This document shows positions 23,001 to 34,929 of a DNA stretch of 64,000 bases, piece after piece (within the stretch, counting starts at the first letter, position 1; each line of letters begins with the position of its first letter). The DNA is from Chalara sp. BL73. Taxonomy: Eukaryota > Ascomycota > Leotiomycetes > Helotiales. The notes beneath the pieces were generated by a model. It did not search any database. It was not told the origin of the DNA and worked only from the letters and a program-made list of their open reading frames with translations. The DNA lies in NCBI GenBank assembly GCA_918026815.1, contig CAKJVC010000083.1, forward strand, positions 186,001-250,000, in the 5' to 3' direction. The translations under genes were made by a program, and so were the position numbers.

Positions 23001-23610
23001 GAAAAAAAAAAAAAGTCGAAATTTTATACTTTACAGCATTAGCTCGCGTTTTTTAAAATTACTAAAAACAAAGCTAATTTACAAAACTACAAAAATTTCT
23101 TACTTTTCGAAACTCGAATTAGCTATACTGCGCGTTATTTTAAGAATTTATTATTGTCGCCCGAGTTTTCAACTGTTTAAAATCGTTTATTCGCACTAAA
23201 AAAAAGCAATAGTTACAAACTTAATGCTTATAGCAAAATGCGCTGTAACAGCTTTATTTCTACTTTAATTCGTTAACAGTATAATATTTTTTTAATATAA
23301 GCTATTTTACACTTAAAATCAACTTATTTCCGAATTTCTTAAACGCTGAAAAGTTTAAAACTTAGTAATATTGTCGATTTTCATTTCCGTAAAGTCGTTA
23401 GCGCTTTAAGAGCTATAGTAGCTTAACAACTTTATTGCTTAAAAAGCTTTTTTGCGAGCCGGCTACTTTATATAACTCTTTTTATAACATAGTTTTTGTT
23501 TTTAATTGTATCAGGAACTCTCGTAGTAGCGTTTAAAAAAAAAAAAAAAAATATTAGTAATAGTGTTGTAATAAAAAAAAAGAAAGCTAGTAATAACAGG
23601 TAGCAGAAAA
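20060..23610. mobile_element. RIP-mutated AT-rich block, hAT transposon relic
   Basis: About 3.5 kb of extreme AT content with abundant TTA/TAA, few CpA dinucleotides and retained CpG, as RIP leaves. No long frame survives. On the minus strand (21222-21019) a short frame still reads FYKKHFSAILFLDRITS and NDYVKLKRIVKFFQLFENAT, which resembles the hAT transposase region before the dimerisation domain. Other short frames are lysine/asparagine/isoleucine-rich noise. The exact element ends were not found. The block is likely heterochromatic (inference). Confidence 0.75.
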
Positions 23611-23905
23611 TCCTCGATAATTTAGGTACGTTTTAGCTGCAGAGCCGCATTTCAGCTGACTAACTAGCTTTAGCACAGTATTTAGTATTATTGCCAATAT
23701 GATATGAGATCCGATTTCCATACTAATACTAGCGCTCTACGAGATATCTCATACTAATACTAGCGTAGTATCAAAAAGTCGATCTCATATGTCTCGAGAC
23801 TCGATATTACTAAATACTACAATACTAACTCGTTCACTGGTCCCAAAACCGTTTCTAAACTACTCTGGATGGCTCTCCCTTCGACACTTTGAAACCTAGG
23901 GGTCG
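23611..23905. other. Border of the RIP block with short direct repeats
   Basis: TCATACTAATACTAGCG-like units occur twice (about 23727-23768), with CTCATAT/ATATGAG palindromic pieces around them. No gene. Confidence 0.4.
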
Positions 23906-23913
23906 GGCTCGTA

Positions 23914-24570
23914 TTGTCGACCCATGGTTGCTTTGGTATGGTATCAATATATACGGATAATGAAAGCCTAGTTCTCAAGGGTCCTGAAGTTTGGGCGAAC
24001 GAGCGCTGCTGCGGGAGAATTGAGCATACCGATAGCAAAGCCACCTTCGCGCGTGAAGAAGCCATTTACCGACGCTTAGGCTCTCACCCCCACAAATTGA
24101 AGTTCGATGGTTTGGTCTTTGATTAGAGATGACATATATTCTCTGAAACTTGAACGAGCTTTGGGGAACCTTCGCCGTTTGATACTCGAATGCGCCGCGC
24201 CGACTCAACAGACGCGATTGCAGATGTCGGTACAGATCTCAAACGATATGGCATATTTACACTCGAGGAACGTTTTTCATAATGATTTCAGCTGCCGTAA
24301 CATATTCGTTTTTGAGGATTGGCTACTTAAGGTTGGGGACTTGGAGGCTCTAATATTGATGACGAAGAACCCCTGATTGGAGAAGAAACGCGGTATCAAC
24401 TGCCCTTGCGCGGAGGAGAGTGGGAGGATCTGGATGATACGAAAAGGGAAATATTTGCCTTGGGATGCGGTATCTACGAAATTATGGCATGGAAGCCAAT
24501 CATAACCCCGGTCATGAACATGATACTTTTTCATCCGCACGCAAAGAAATCCAAGCTTTTCAATCAAGAC
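23914..24570 (+). pseudogene. Protein-kinase-like gene, frameshifted remnant
   Basis: Three frames together follow the protein-kinase order. The N-lobe end is REEAIYRRLGSHPH. Then comes SNDMAYLHSRNVFHNDFSCRN, which corresponds to the catalytic loop (HxDxxxxN as HNDFSCRN). A VGDL segment stands where the magnesium DFG should be, and the C-lobe reads KREIFALGCGIYEIMAWK. Shifts near 24125 and near 24340 break the frame; the glycine loop and the C-lobe end are missing. The 3' end runs directly into the F-box gene's start codon at 24581, so the fragment was joined to or truncated at that gene. It resembles small fungal Ser/Thr kinases; no function is expected. Confidence 0.65.
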
Positions 24571-24580
24571 CTCAATTGCG

Positions 24581-26260
24581 ATGTCGCCTATCGAAAGACT
24601 CTCGTGGGAGGTCCTGGACCTCATCTTGTCACGTTTACCCAAGAACGATGGCGGCCCGTCACTGCCATTCAGATTCGATGCACCCCAAACGTCACCATCA
24701 CTCCTCCCTCTGTATGCCACCGTATGTAAGAGCTGGACTCAGAATATCGAGCGACGGGCTTTCAAATCCATTCGATTGAAGAGCACGGAGTTGGACGAAT
24801 TCTCCCGGCTCGTCAAAGGCCATCGAGCCGCAGCGCTGTCCAATCTGAAATATGAGGTCATCCTTCCTACTTACAGTGAGCATGCTTGCGCAAAATTCGA
24901 GACCAAGAAAGATCAGGAGCGGAACGATGCCGCGCTCACGGATGCAATTCATGATCTTTTCAAGGTTTTTAAGTCATGGGAGATGGATCCCGAAGCTGGC
25001 TGTGAGCGGGGAAATGGCCAGCCTGAGATAGAATCTGAAATCTCGACCGACTCTGGCTCTTTCGAATTTGTGTTGTCTGACATCTACTCTCCAACGGATG
25101 GCCCTCATCGATGGAAAGACAAATGCAAAGAAGATCGTATGCAATGGGAACTCGGAAAGCGCCACGACCTGTGGAACCATCGATACAAGCATTCTTTCTT
25201 GCAGCTCCGTCGACCTGAAACTTTGCCATCCATATCGCGAATCTCAAGCTTCACTACGAATAGCTGCGCATCTCGAATTGTTGCACCCAGTCCTCTTGCG
25301 ACTATGGCGTCCAAATTCACTAATTTGCAAAACATTCAATGGATGTGCGTTGACGACGAGAAGAAGTGCCCCGGGCCGGGAAGCAACTTCGTTATGGTGG
25401 GTATTCTCAAATATCCGGGCTCTATGTATACTAAAGATCAGCACTAGGCTTTGCTCAAGGCCTTCATGGTCTCTCTCTTCACTCGCTCGTAAGCATCGAC
25501 TTCGAATACAACCACGAGGCACCATCAAATCACAACTTCACCCCAATCACGGCCCTGCACTCCAGCTCACCCACCGCCGACCACCTCAGCAAAGCTCTCC
25601 ACCATCTCAGTCAAACCCCCAATCTCACAACTTTCAAACTCGACGGGCCGATCGTCATCTCTCCCGCCCTATTCTGGCCTTCCTCTCTCGAAGGCACCAC
25701 ACCCACCTGGCCCAAACCCCAACAATTCCACTTGAAGTTCAACCCTTGCACTCCGTCCGGCGGATGGTAATTCATGCGGCACCCTTCCAAAACCAACAGA
25801 TGACGACCAATGGGACTCCGAAGGCGAAGCCATGCGTGCATGTGATTCCGAGTCCGACACAGCCAGTGTCTCGGACGCTTCTGGCGACAGCGCCACCTGG
25901 GATTCCTACCATCCGATCAAAGAAGGGCGCGCTCAGGGAACCATTCCATCGCGCAGATTCAGGGACTACCCTATTGACGAGGAGATCTTGCCGTTGTTGA
26001 AAGCGATGGCGAAGGCTGTGGCGCGAATGCCGGCTTTGCAGATGCTGAGTGTGATGGGAGCTCCGGATGGAAATCCAGATGCGGTTTTCGAAGTCGTTTT
26101 TATTGAGGCGGGAGTGTCGGACCTGATGGACGAAAATCTGGAGGATTCATTGGGGCCTAGACTTTATTGGCAGACGGGTGATTGGCGACCGGCTGAAGAA
26201 GTTCTGGATTTGTGGAAAGAAGCGGCACAGGGGCTGTTGGTCAAGTTTTTTGAGTTTTAG
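24581..26260 (+). pseudogene. F-box protein gene, broken
   Basis: Starts with an ATG and an F-box-like motif (PIERLSWEVLDLILSRLPK), then a charged body typical of fungal F-box proteins: KSIRLKSTELDEFSRLVKGH and, further on, WMCVDDEKKCPGPGS. The frame is lost after CPGPGS near 25380-25445, resumes in another frame (ALFWPSSLEG, NPCTPSGGW), meets a TAA right after CTPSGGW, and shifts again near 25795. It then continues as MRACDSESDTASVSDASGD and ends with LDLWKEAAQGLLVKFFEF. At least two frameshifts and one stop make an intact product unlikely. Family role: substrate receptor of an SCF ubiquitin ligase. Confidence 0.7.
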
Positions 26261-26679
26261 CGTCTCTTGGGAATGCCGTGGTGTTCTATGAGAATATACT
26301 GATCTTCTACTCAATCTATGGCCCAATCTCTCTTTCTTAATCCGTTTAAACGTGGTGGCTCTGTCCTGTTCGCTCCCGATAATGTCTAAATTCCGCAATA
26401 CATCACATCCAGCCCCACACCAAGGGTCTATAAGACAGCAAATCAGCACAAAAATGGTTCAGGAGCAGCTGAGACTTGATCAGCATGGTGTTTTGACCTG
26501 GGCACTCAGAGCAACTTACATCCACTATCATCCGCGCGGACAATCAACGTGATAATCACATACATCCCCACCACACAGAAGAAATCCCCAGCAATCAACG
26601 TCAATATGCTTAACACAAATATAGCTGGTCTGTGCTTCCAGGCCCTCGCCCTCTCCCCATCATATAATGGCTATCATGA

Positions 26680-28150
26680 AGCCAAAACGCCCCCGCAATA
26701 CCATACGTATACCAACTCGCAAATCGGATACGAGAAAATCGGCACACCGAGCGCTAGCCGAACGACACCGCGTTCGTGATCACAATCAGGATCGTCCAGG
26801 TTCCCCAGCCGATCAGCGTGGAGCCGTGGAGGTGCCCCGAGTTGCGGAACAAGCGCAGGAAAGTCAACTTCGTGGCCGTGTGCGCATGAACTCCACACAA
26901 TCAGGAAATTAGGGATCGGGATCCTGTACGCGGCTTTCGCCCACGCAGGCGGCAGACTGGAGAAGCTTGGACTGAGCACGCCGCCACCTAGGTACCAGCG
27001 GGTGACAATTGCGAATACCACGTAATAGGTCGTAGTGCAACCTCGCAGTATATAAGCGACTGTCGCGGCGTCCTTGGGATTCCGCATTTCTGAGATGAGG
27101 ACGAAGAACATGAAATACACAGCGTAGGCAAAGACCGAGTTGGTGACCGAGACGAGTGCGTTGACGAATGTCTCTTCCCGGAATATGCCGGTAGTACGGC
27201 CGTTGAGGGGGTGGATCCCGGCACCGACCATGCTAACGATGTCAGCGACGATGATGGAGATCGCGCTGGGGATGGAGGGCCACGAGAGCCGGTCGAGCGT
27301 GCGTGGGAAGCTGAAGATGAGGGTCGGGATGGTGAAGATTCCGGTGTAGAGCATGAGGCAGAGACGGGAGGGAGTCTGAGAATGCTAAGTGCGATCTGCC
27401 CGGCGAGGAGTTTTCCTCCGGTTGCGAAGACGGCGAAGATGATTATTCCGGCTGAAAGTACTTCTCGCCCGACTACTCCGAAGATGATGCATCCGGTATC
27501 ACCCATGTTGTGGACTTCGGGGTGGTTGAACTTACTTTTTGAGGTTAGTGGTGGTTTTGCTGAGTGCCAAGGCATATTTTTGCTTTTTGAAAGCTCCTTG
27601 TTCAGCGACTCGTTGTCGCCATACAGCAGGCATGACAACAAAGGAGAACTTCTCAAAATTTCAAGCACATGCAAAGAGGCAATGAAACTGCGGCACCCAC
27701 AATGGGACGAGCAAATAATCAATAAAGGCGCTAAAGACACCCAAAAACTATCCAACATCAACATCAATATCTCATTCTCCCCACCATCTCGGCATACATA
27801 CCACAATCAAAATAACATTCGGCACTAGCTACAACTCGCCACAGTCAGCATCCTCCTACTCCGCCCGACATCCAAACACCAGGTCAGGAAACACTCACCC
27901 CAATAACCCCCCGCCTCGCTACTTGGCAAACTCAGCATCCCATTCAACACAATCTCCGCAATCATAAGTACAGCCACCAGCTGCCAGCTCGGCGTCTTAT
28001 ACTTGATCTGGCGGTATTCTTCATTGCCGAAGACGGCGCGCTCGCCGGTCACATGCCGGGTTGTTCCTGAGGTGATGGTTCCTTCTTCGTATGGAGGGTG
28101 TGGGTATGCTATTGGTAGTGCATGTTGGGTTGGATATTGTTGGTTCCGTA
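26680..28150 (-). pseudogene. Amino-acid transporter (AA_trans/AVT-like) gene, broken
   Basis: The minus strand reads in order: ERAVFGNEEYRQIKYKTPSW and IAEIVLNGMLSLPSS; then FNHPEVHNMGDTGCIIFG and VLSAGIIIFAVFATGGKLL; then MLYTGIFTIPTLIFSFPRTL, NA(L)VSVTNSVFAYAVYFMFF and LSPSFSSLPPAWAKAAY. These are successive transmembrane segments of fungal neutral amino-acid permeases (PF01490 type). Lesions: a displaced or missing stretch after the first block, a frameshift near 27370, another near 26900 after PNFLI, and a stop in the last helix region. The 5' side carries repeat C and a LINE end. Non-functional. Confidence 0.8.
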
Positions 28151-28151
28151 G

Positions 28152-28235
28152 GATACCTATCACGTAGCAAAAGGCGTAGTAGCTATTGACTACGCTCTTG
28201 CTGGTGTGATTATGGTTCCTTGATTGATTCATCTA
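28152..28235 (+). repeat. Repeat C copy
   Basis: About 80 bases, with CACGTAGCAAAAGGCGTAGTAG and GACTACGCTCTTGCTGGTGTG. It is an inverted, about 80% identical copy of 50222-50305. It contains an internal palindrome around GCGTAGT/GACTACGC and sits at the 5' end of the dead transporter gene. Confidence 0.7.
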
Positions 28236-28244
28236 CTATTATTA

Positions 28245-29060
28245 TTATCTATTTTACGTCTTGGCGGGGGCGGGCAGCGTGAGCCGCGGGGCCTCCTGAA
28301 CTCCGGAATCGAAGAAAGGACGCCAGAGGATAGGCCTCTGGTATGGTGTAGCCTTTAGCGTGAGCTGAAGGGGTAGTGGGTTATATATAGATACTGGCGT
28401 TGTGCCCTAACTGCTAGCATAAAAAGCGATGACATAGAAAATCTAAGCTGTAGACAATCTAGAAAATACAGGCGCCTTCCACTAGTGCGTTGCCCTCCTA
28501 CTCCTCTTGGCCTCAGCAACGGCGGTTTATTATGAATTAAATTGTAAAAAGGAAGAATAAAGTACAACAGCCTAATTTAGGCTGGGTAGGCGTGGCGGAG
28601 AAAGTTCCTCGAAGAAAAAGGGTTCTTTCCACCACTGAGTTAGTTTAAGAGCTCCTTCGGGGGTGCCGAGAAACTCGGAGAGATCCTGAAAAGGGTAGCG
28701 TGAGAATAGCGGGTTTGTCGATCTACGGCGTGCTATTCGGCAGAAAAAGAAATGAGCAGGCGCTTTTGGGCGGCCGCAAAGGCAGTTAGGTTCAAATGTA
28801 GAGTGGTTGAATCGCTCGTGATAAGCTAGGAAATCCCCGTGGCCGCTGCATGCAGCTATCAAGTGTCCTAAAGCTTTTCGAGGCAGCGAGGGCTCTTTTG
28901 GAGGGAGGGGAGCTGTTGAAATTGGGATCGCTTGATATGAGGTAGGAGCGTTAGCCAGCCACCATTTCAAGTGTTTTTGAGGGAGCTGGGCTGCTACAAA
29001 GCCTTTTAAAGACGCCCAGGAGTGTGGAAGTACAGGGGGGTTTGTAATGCTCCACGACGA
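28245..29060 (-). mobile_element. Tad-like LINE, 3' end (RNase H region and tail)
   Basis: The minus frame (about 29035-28572) has LPQKHLKWWLANAPTSYQ, CSGHGDFLAYHERFNH and the CLCGRPKAPAHFFFCR zinc-like motif that ends fungal Tad1-type LINE polyproteins after RNase H. A 3' untranslated region follows, with CCCCGCCAAGACGTAAAATA, then an (ATA/AAT)-rich tail at about 28245. The element is 5'-truncated, as LINE copies usually are. The same tail sequence occurs at 53065-53185. Confidence 0.75.
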
Positions 29061-29068
29061 GCAAGAGC

Positions 29069-29106
29069 GTTACGGATGATGATATTATCTACAGTTCTAA
29101 GCCGTA
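29069..29106. repeat. 38-bp dispersed repeat D
   Basis: GTTACGGATGATGATATTAT through GTTCTAAGCCGTA is identical to 49787-49824. Both copies lie beside mobile-element sequence, so it may be an element end. Confidence 0.8.
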
Positions 29107-29200
29107 AATGAGGGGAAGATATTTTCTAACTTACGAGGTGCGTTGTAATTTCACTTATGTAATTATTTACTAAGTCGTTGGCTGTCCAGGACTGAGGCCA

Positions 29201-30470
29201 CCAGGGGTTGTCATGATTATTTACGCACGGGCCACTCTCACCAAAAAGTAAAAGACCTCAATTATGAACATATGGCTTAATTGTATCACAGCATCACCAT
29301 TTATTGCCTTTAATGGGTTTGCCACCGCATCTAGTAAGCTCAGCGCATCTTCTAGGCATATCAGCAATGCGATCCCGTATCTCCTGCATCGTGATTTTGT
29401 CCCATTCCTTTTGCAAAGCCTCTTTTATTTCCTCTTCCGAATCGAAGATTTTACGCCTTAATCTTTGCTTTATAATATTCCAAACACCTTCAATAGGATT
29501 AAGATCAGGGCTCTAAGCAGAATAAACAAGGTTTCGAATGTTATAGGCTTTTTTATACTCTTGTGCGAAGCCCTTTTTTTGCATGCCATGTGAAAGGTCC
29601 CCATCTTCTTTGCAAAAGCCATAGTTTGTCGTCAATTAAACGCATAAACTCGACTGCTTTGCAGTATACAAGCAACAAGCGTTCAACGTAGTACTTTTGA
29701 GTCATAGCGTTGCCTTGAACTTTGACTTCTACTTCGTGAGGCTTGTTGGCTTCCCATTCGACTACTCTAACATAGTATTCTTCTTCCGTTTCAGTTGTAG
29801 GGCGCCGGCGAGGTTTCTTAGAATAAAAAGAGTGTATAGTTTTATTTTCTTTATTATTGTAAAACTCCAATTTATCTGCTTTTCTCCACCAGCTAATCCA
29901 AGCAGCAATGTGAAAACGGACTCCTTTCAGCGGAGGCCGTTCTTCGATATTTTCGGGGTCGTCGCGTTTACTTTGCTCTCGAGTAACTCTTCCTTGAGCT
30001 TGTGAAGTAGGGTCGACATGTGCTTTATCTGTACAAATAATATAATCGAAATATCCAAAAATCGAATCGAAAATATAATCGCGCCCGTACTTTTCTCTAG
30101 CTGCTTTGTTTTTGGGCGAAATAATCTTCTTTACAAAAGCACACAAGTACCGGCCACTTTTCTTAGTATGCTCCTTTAACTTCCGTTGTAATTGGCGCTT
30201 TTGAACAGGCAAATTGTGGTGAGATATCTGAGCTTCGTAAAGTTGTATTCGTACCGTATTCCGACTAAGTGAAACAAGCATATGGCACATCGATTTAGTA
30301 ACTTTTGACTTAGCTCTAAAGATAGAAGATCGTTGACGAGTACGAAAAGGATTGGCTCGCGTTGGTGGTGCCATCATTAGTGTGAGAGTTGTTTGATTAC
30401 ATTTATTACGATCGCGATTTTACGTTTTGGTGTTTTTGGCCCGTGCGTAAATAATCATGACAACCCCTGG
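29201..30470 (-). mobile_element. Dead Tc1/mariner-type transposon
   Basis: Termini are inverted repeats starting CCAGGGGTTGTCATGATTAT and continuing to ACGCACGGGCC, then diverging. Minus-strand transposase frames run from 30377: an N-terminal DNA-binding part, YFDYIICTDKAHVDP (first catalytic Asp) and, after a one-base shift near 29620, a SPDLNPIEGVWNIIKQ block that is the classic second signature. A TAG sits where the usual glutamine precedes SPDLNP (CAG to TAG, RIP-like). The sequence ends CGGKPIKGNKW. Flanks read TGAGGCCA on the left and TGAGGCTA on the right. Confidence 0.8.
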
Positions 30471-30744
30471 TGAGGCTAGGCTTTCAATGATATAACACAT
30501 CACACCATCTATGCAACAATTCCTACAGTAATTGACATGCAAATTTCTACACGAAACACTCTGTAAGTATCAAAAGTAGTAAAACGCACACAATTGGCAG
30601 AGTATAAAGAATGGCCTGGAATATTCCAAACAAGCATTGAACATTAACTAACGTAGAGTATATGAACATCAAGCCCCACTCCTCTCCACCAAAGGCATAA
30701 AAATAAATAGATACAAGGTATGTTATTGCCATACGACCAATGTT

Positions 30745-33700
30745 CTATCGTAAACCAAGTTTTCGAAATAGCTTGGAGCGTTTTGACTTTGATGGAGTTT
30801 CTTTACCACACGGATGCGAAGGTCTCTCGGGCTCTTCAACTGCTACTAGGGTTTGGTCTCCTATAACAGCATCCAAAGTACCAATTTTGTCTCGCAGATT
30901 CTGAGACCTTGGATGATCTGGTCCGACAACTTTTTCGTACCCAGCAAAAGCCCTTGAATACATTATCCTAGCCTTAGGTATATTACCTTGACTTACAAAG
31001 AGAGAGCCAAGTGCCCTCATTGTGTTCAACGCTGGGATGTAGGTCATGGAGCTTTCCTTATCGAGCGCCTTCTCGTACCCAGCCAGCGCCCGCTCGTACA
31101 TCCCCTGAGCCTCCACGAGCTTGCCCTGAGCTACATAAAGGTTTCCCAGGTTGTGGACCGTGTCGAGCGTCGACGTGTGCTCTGCGCCGAGCGCCTTCTC
31201 CTTCCCAGCCAGCGACCGCTCGTACATCGACTGTGCCTTTGCGAGCTTGCCCTGATCTCTATAGAGGCTCCCAAGGTTGTTGACTATATTGAGCGTCGAA
31301 GTGTGCTCTGCGCCGAGCGCCTTCTCCTTCCCAGCCAGCGCCCGCTCGTACATTGACTGGGCCTCTGCGAGCTTGCCCTGATCTTTGTAGAGATTCCCAA
31401 GGTTGTTGATTATATCAAGCGTCGACGTGTGCTCTGCGCCGAGCGTCTTCTCGTTCCCATATAGCGCTCGTTGGTACATCTGCTCAGCCTCCGCTAATTT
31501 GCCCTGCACGGTATAGAGGATCCCTAGGTTATTGACCGTCTGCAGCGTTGACGTGTGCTCTGAACCAAGCGTCTTCTCTTTGCCTCGCAGCGCCTGCTCG
31601 TACATCTTCTCAGCCTCTGCTAGCTTGCCCTGGTCCTCATAAAGAATCCCTAAATTGTTGACCGTCTGAAGCATCGACGTGAGCTCTGCGCCGAGCGTCT
31701 TCTCCCAGCCTTGTAGTCCCCGCTGGTACATCTGCTCCGCTTGGCCCAACCTCCCCTGGCTTGAATAAAGGATCCCTAGATTATTGACTACACGAAGTGT
31801 CGATGTGTGCTCTATACCGAGCGCATTCTCATTCCCTTTCAGCGCATGCAGATACATCTGCTCTGCCTCACCGAGCTTCCCTTGATTAGCGTAAAGGTTC
31901 CCTAGATTATTAACCGTCTCGAGCGTAGCTGTGTGCTCGGCACCAAACGCCTCCTCGTAGCCTCGCAGGGCCTGCTGGTACATCTGCTCTGCCTTGTCAA
32001 GCTTACCTTGGTCCGTGTAGAGGAGCCCTAAATTATTAACTATTCGAAGTGTCGACGTATGTTTTGCGCCAAGTACCTTCTCGTTCTCATGTAATGCTCG
32101 TTGGTACATATTCTCAGCCTCCGCTAATTTGCCTTGCTGGGCGTAGAGAATCCCTAAGTTATTAACCGCTTCGAGTGTCGATGTGTGTGCTGCATCGAGA
32201 ACATTCTCATACCCTTGCAGCGACTGACAGAACATTTCCTCTGCTTCGCCGAGTCTACCCTGGTCAGCGTAAAGGATCCCCAAATTATTAACAGCCTCGA
32301 GCGTGGATGTGAGATCTGTGCTAAGCGCCTTCTCATATCCTTGTAGCGACCACTGGTACATTTTAGCTGCTTCGCCTAGCTTGCTTTGGTCTGTGTAAGG
32401 GAGTCCTAGATTATTGACTGTCAATAACGTCCGGAGTGTCCTTTCCTTTCCTTGCAGCGACCGCCGAAACATCTCCTCTGCCTCGCCGAGTTTGCCCTGA
32501 TCTGCGTAAAGGAGGCCCAGCTTTTGACATGCCCATACTATGCCATTATCTGTCACCAAGCCATTTAATAAGATATGAGAACATCTGGCCACATGCCGAA
32601 GAAGCCGTCGCTGTGTTAGCCACTGCCGAGTAGCTTGCTTTCCTGGGACATGTGATCCTACAAACTTCACAGCTATCCTAGCAAGTTCATAATCCCACTC
32701 TTGGTTAAGAACATGGATTGTCCACGCATGAACGCACCCATGAATGCTATATCCTCTTGACTCAGCCCATTCATGCGAAGATGTGTCTACCTCTACTAGC
32801 CCATGGTCACTCAGTACCCGCACAGCACCGTAAAAACTTATCTCGTCTTCAGCAAGCTCTCGTATCCAGTCTGGGTCTTCGGGATCGCTATGCCGAAGAA
32901 GTTCGAACCAAAGATCTTGATTATCAAAGTATGCCCATAACCGAAGAAGCTGGGCTGAAAGTGTATTCCGATATTCGACGTGGTCAAATGAAACTTGCCA
33001 TGTGGAATAGAGCGTTCGGTCTTCGTACGAGCTCAGCTTAGGACTTGACTTCTGGAGCTTTGCCCACGATTTCTTATATAGGCGTAGATAGTCTGACAAG
33101 CTTATCGCTGCCTCGTTAAATATGCCCCAGCTGTAGCTAATGCAAGAGGGAGTCCGTCTAACTCCTTGGCCAGCTTTATAGCATCAGGATCTAGCATGAA
33201 AGTTAGGGCTATTTCCACAAATATAAAATTTGCCTACCATTCATTAATCCTTTTCGTCTCGATGCGTTTGACAAAATTATAAGACTATTATGCACACTCC
33301 CTAACTTTCGAATATGAATAGAATGGCCGATTCTAACTTGGGACGACCGCGTTGTAATAATAATTGAACCTTGATGTGATTCGGGGAGAAACTTACGGAT
33401 ATCCACTGCTGAAGGATCCGCGTTGCCAGCTGTTTTTGGGTTATCATAGTTATCGTATATCATTAGCCATCGCGTGTTATCGGACAGGCTCAGCCAAGCT
33501 CTGACACCATCTACCACCTCGTCAAGGTTTTTGATCGTATCCATATTGCTTAGCCGGCTAGCAGCGGGATGTTCCCGTAATACTTGCCTTGCTACGCTAG
33601 CGAAGCTCTGCTTCGGAGAGTCTTCATCACTAACATTTACCCAGAATATTGCCGAGTAGTCGTCCCTGTGCCGCTTTGCATACGCAACAGTGAGTTGTGT

Positions 33701-34682
33701 CTTCCCGATTCCACCTAGCCCGTGAAGAATAACGGTACAGCGGGAGCCATCACCACGGAGTGTTTTATTCATTTCCGCAAGCTCCTCCTCCCTGCCCACA
33801 AAGTGTTCGATTTCAGGAACATTAGAAAGGCTAAATGTGATTGAGAAATCCTCGCGTCTAATCCCTACTCTAGTCAGTAGCTTTCTAATACCCAAATACG
33901 CCTTGCTTTTAGCAAAAAATAGTGGTAGAAAAAGAGAGGTTACCCTTTGCAGCCTTGTCGATCGCCTCTTCAAGTCGTTTCATTGCCTTCTCTCTCCTTT
34001 CGCCATAAATGAGCGGCATATTAACATCGAAAATTCCAAGTAATGAGTACGCCTGATCTTCTTCGCGAGTAGTCTCGCGCCGCCTTGCCCATAGCATTCG
34101 TTCAGTAACGCTGAAGCTAGATAGCGGCTCTCCTCGAAGAACTTTAACAGGAATTCCGGTTATCTCGCAGATGTATCGCTCTAGGGATTCTTTGTCGCCG
34201 AGTGACTCCCAATATTTTGAGAAGAATTCAACTGATGTCGGGGCAATGAGCTCTTGAAGTGTCCAACCTCGAGTGAACCATCTGCTTTGTCGAAATGCTG
34301 CTTCCCAGAGCAGCTTGTTAGACTGATTACTAGGGTTGAGAGCAGCTCTTGGAACATCTGATAAATAGACAAAGCATTTAGCTGCATCTTGATACCAACG
34401 AAACATAGAGTTAATAGCCTCAGAAAGCTCAGTGTTGTTGGATTTGTCGATACAACATGTGTCTACCCAAAAGTATTGCCAGTCGTGACGTCTAGCCATC
34501 TCTGCGCAGAACCTGATCTTATCATAGCCTGCCTTGCTTTTGCCTGTACCTTCTGTCATGTCTCTAAAGGTGACCTCCGCTGCTCCCCATGTGTGTGAAA
34601 GTATAGCATATTGGGGAATGTAGCCGATCATTTCCTGGGTGAGGCTGAACTCGCCATCGTTGTTGAATTCTAAGAGACGCAT
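30745..34682 (-). CDS. NLR-type receptor: HET - NB-ARC - TPR (one frameshift)
   Basis: Exon 1 (34682-33944) is a HET effector: AILSHTWGAAEVTF, FWVDTCCIDKSNNTELS, WFTRGWTLQELIAP, DQAYSLLGIF. A phase-consistent 79-bp intron (33943-33865, GTAACC..GAGTAG) leads to NB-ARC: EHFVGREEEL, Walker A HGLGGIGKTQ, Walker B-like WLMIYDNYD, SIIITTRS. A 47-bp intron (33237-33191, CTAAC branch) leads to LDGLPLALATAG. Near 33121 the frame shifts by one base just before SLSDYLRLYKKSW, after which 784 codons are open to 30745. Those hold a winged-helix-like region and about 12 TPR units of 42 residues (VNNLGILYxDQGKLAEAExMYxRAL). HET domains trigger incompatibility cell death. The shift would truncate the protein before the sensor; it is a real mutation, a sequencing error or an unseen splice. 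Confidence 0.82.
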
Positions 34683-34929
34683 TTATCGACCAGGATTGGA
34701 GGGGGCAGTCGAAGACGGAAAACAGGGTTATCGGTGAATGTTGAGTCGCCAAATCGGCATATATGCGAAGTTGTTAGCGTGTCAGGAGAGGACATTGGGT
34801 GAAGGCGCTCATGTCGACTCAGCTGAACGCAGCCTCGCGGGAATCGTGGCATCGTTGTGCATCATCGCCATAAGCGCGCAAGGCCAGCGGGTCCCAATAC
34901 ACTAACTCCCAGGGTCAGAGCCACTACGA
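34683..34929. promoter_or_regulatory. 5' flank of the HET NLR gene
   Basis: About 250 bases between the HET start codon and the Mutator-like terminal repeat. It must hold the promoter and leader of the minus-strand gene, or part of them. No specific element could be identified. Confidence 0.3.

Noticed and set aside
25068..26000. Plus-strand 310-codon frame rich in Arg/His/Pro/Ser
   Set aside because: Low-complexity composition and overlap with the F-box reading in other frames; a shadow.
27211..27828. Plus-strand 205-codon frame
   Set aside because: Antisense to the recognisable amino-acid transporter segments on the minus strand.
30988..31356. Plus-strand frames over the HET receptor's TPR region
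   Set aside because: Shadow frames of a repeat-coding minus-strand gene; repeats alone explain their openness.
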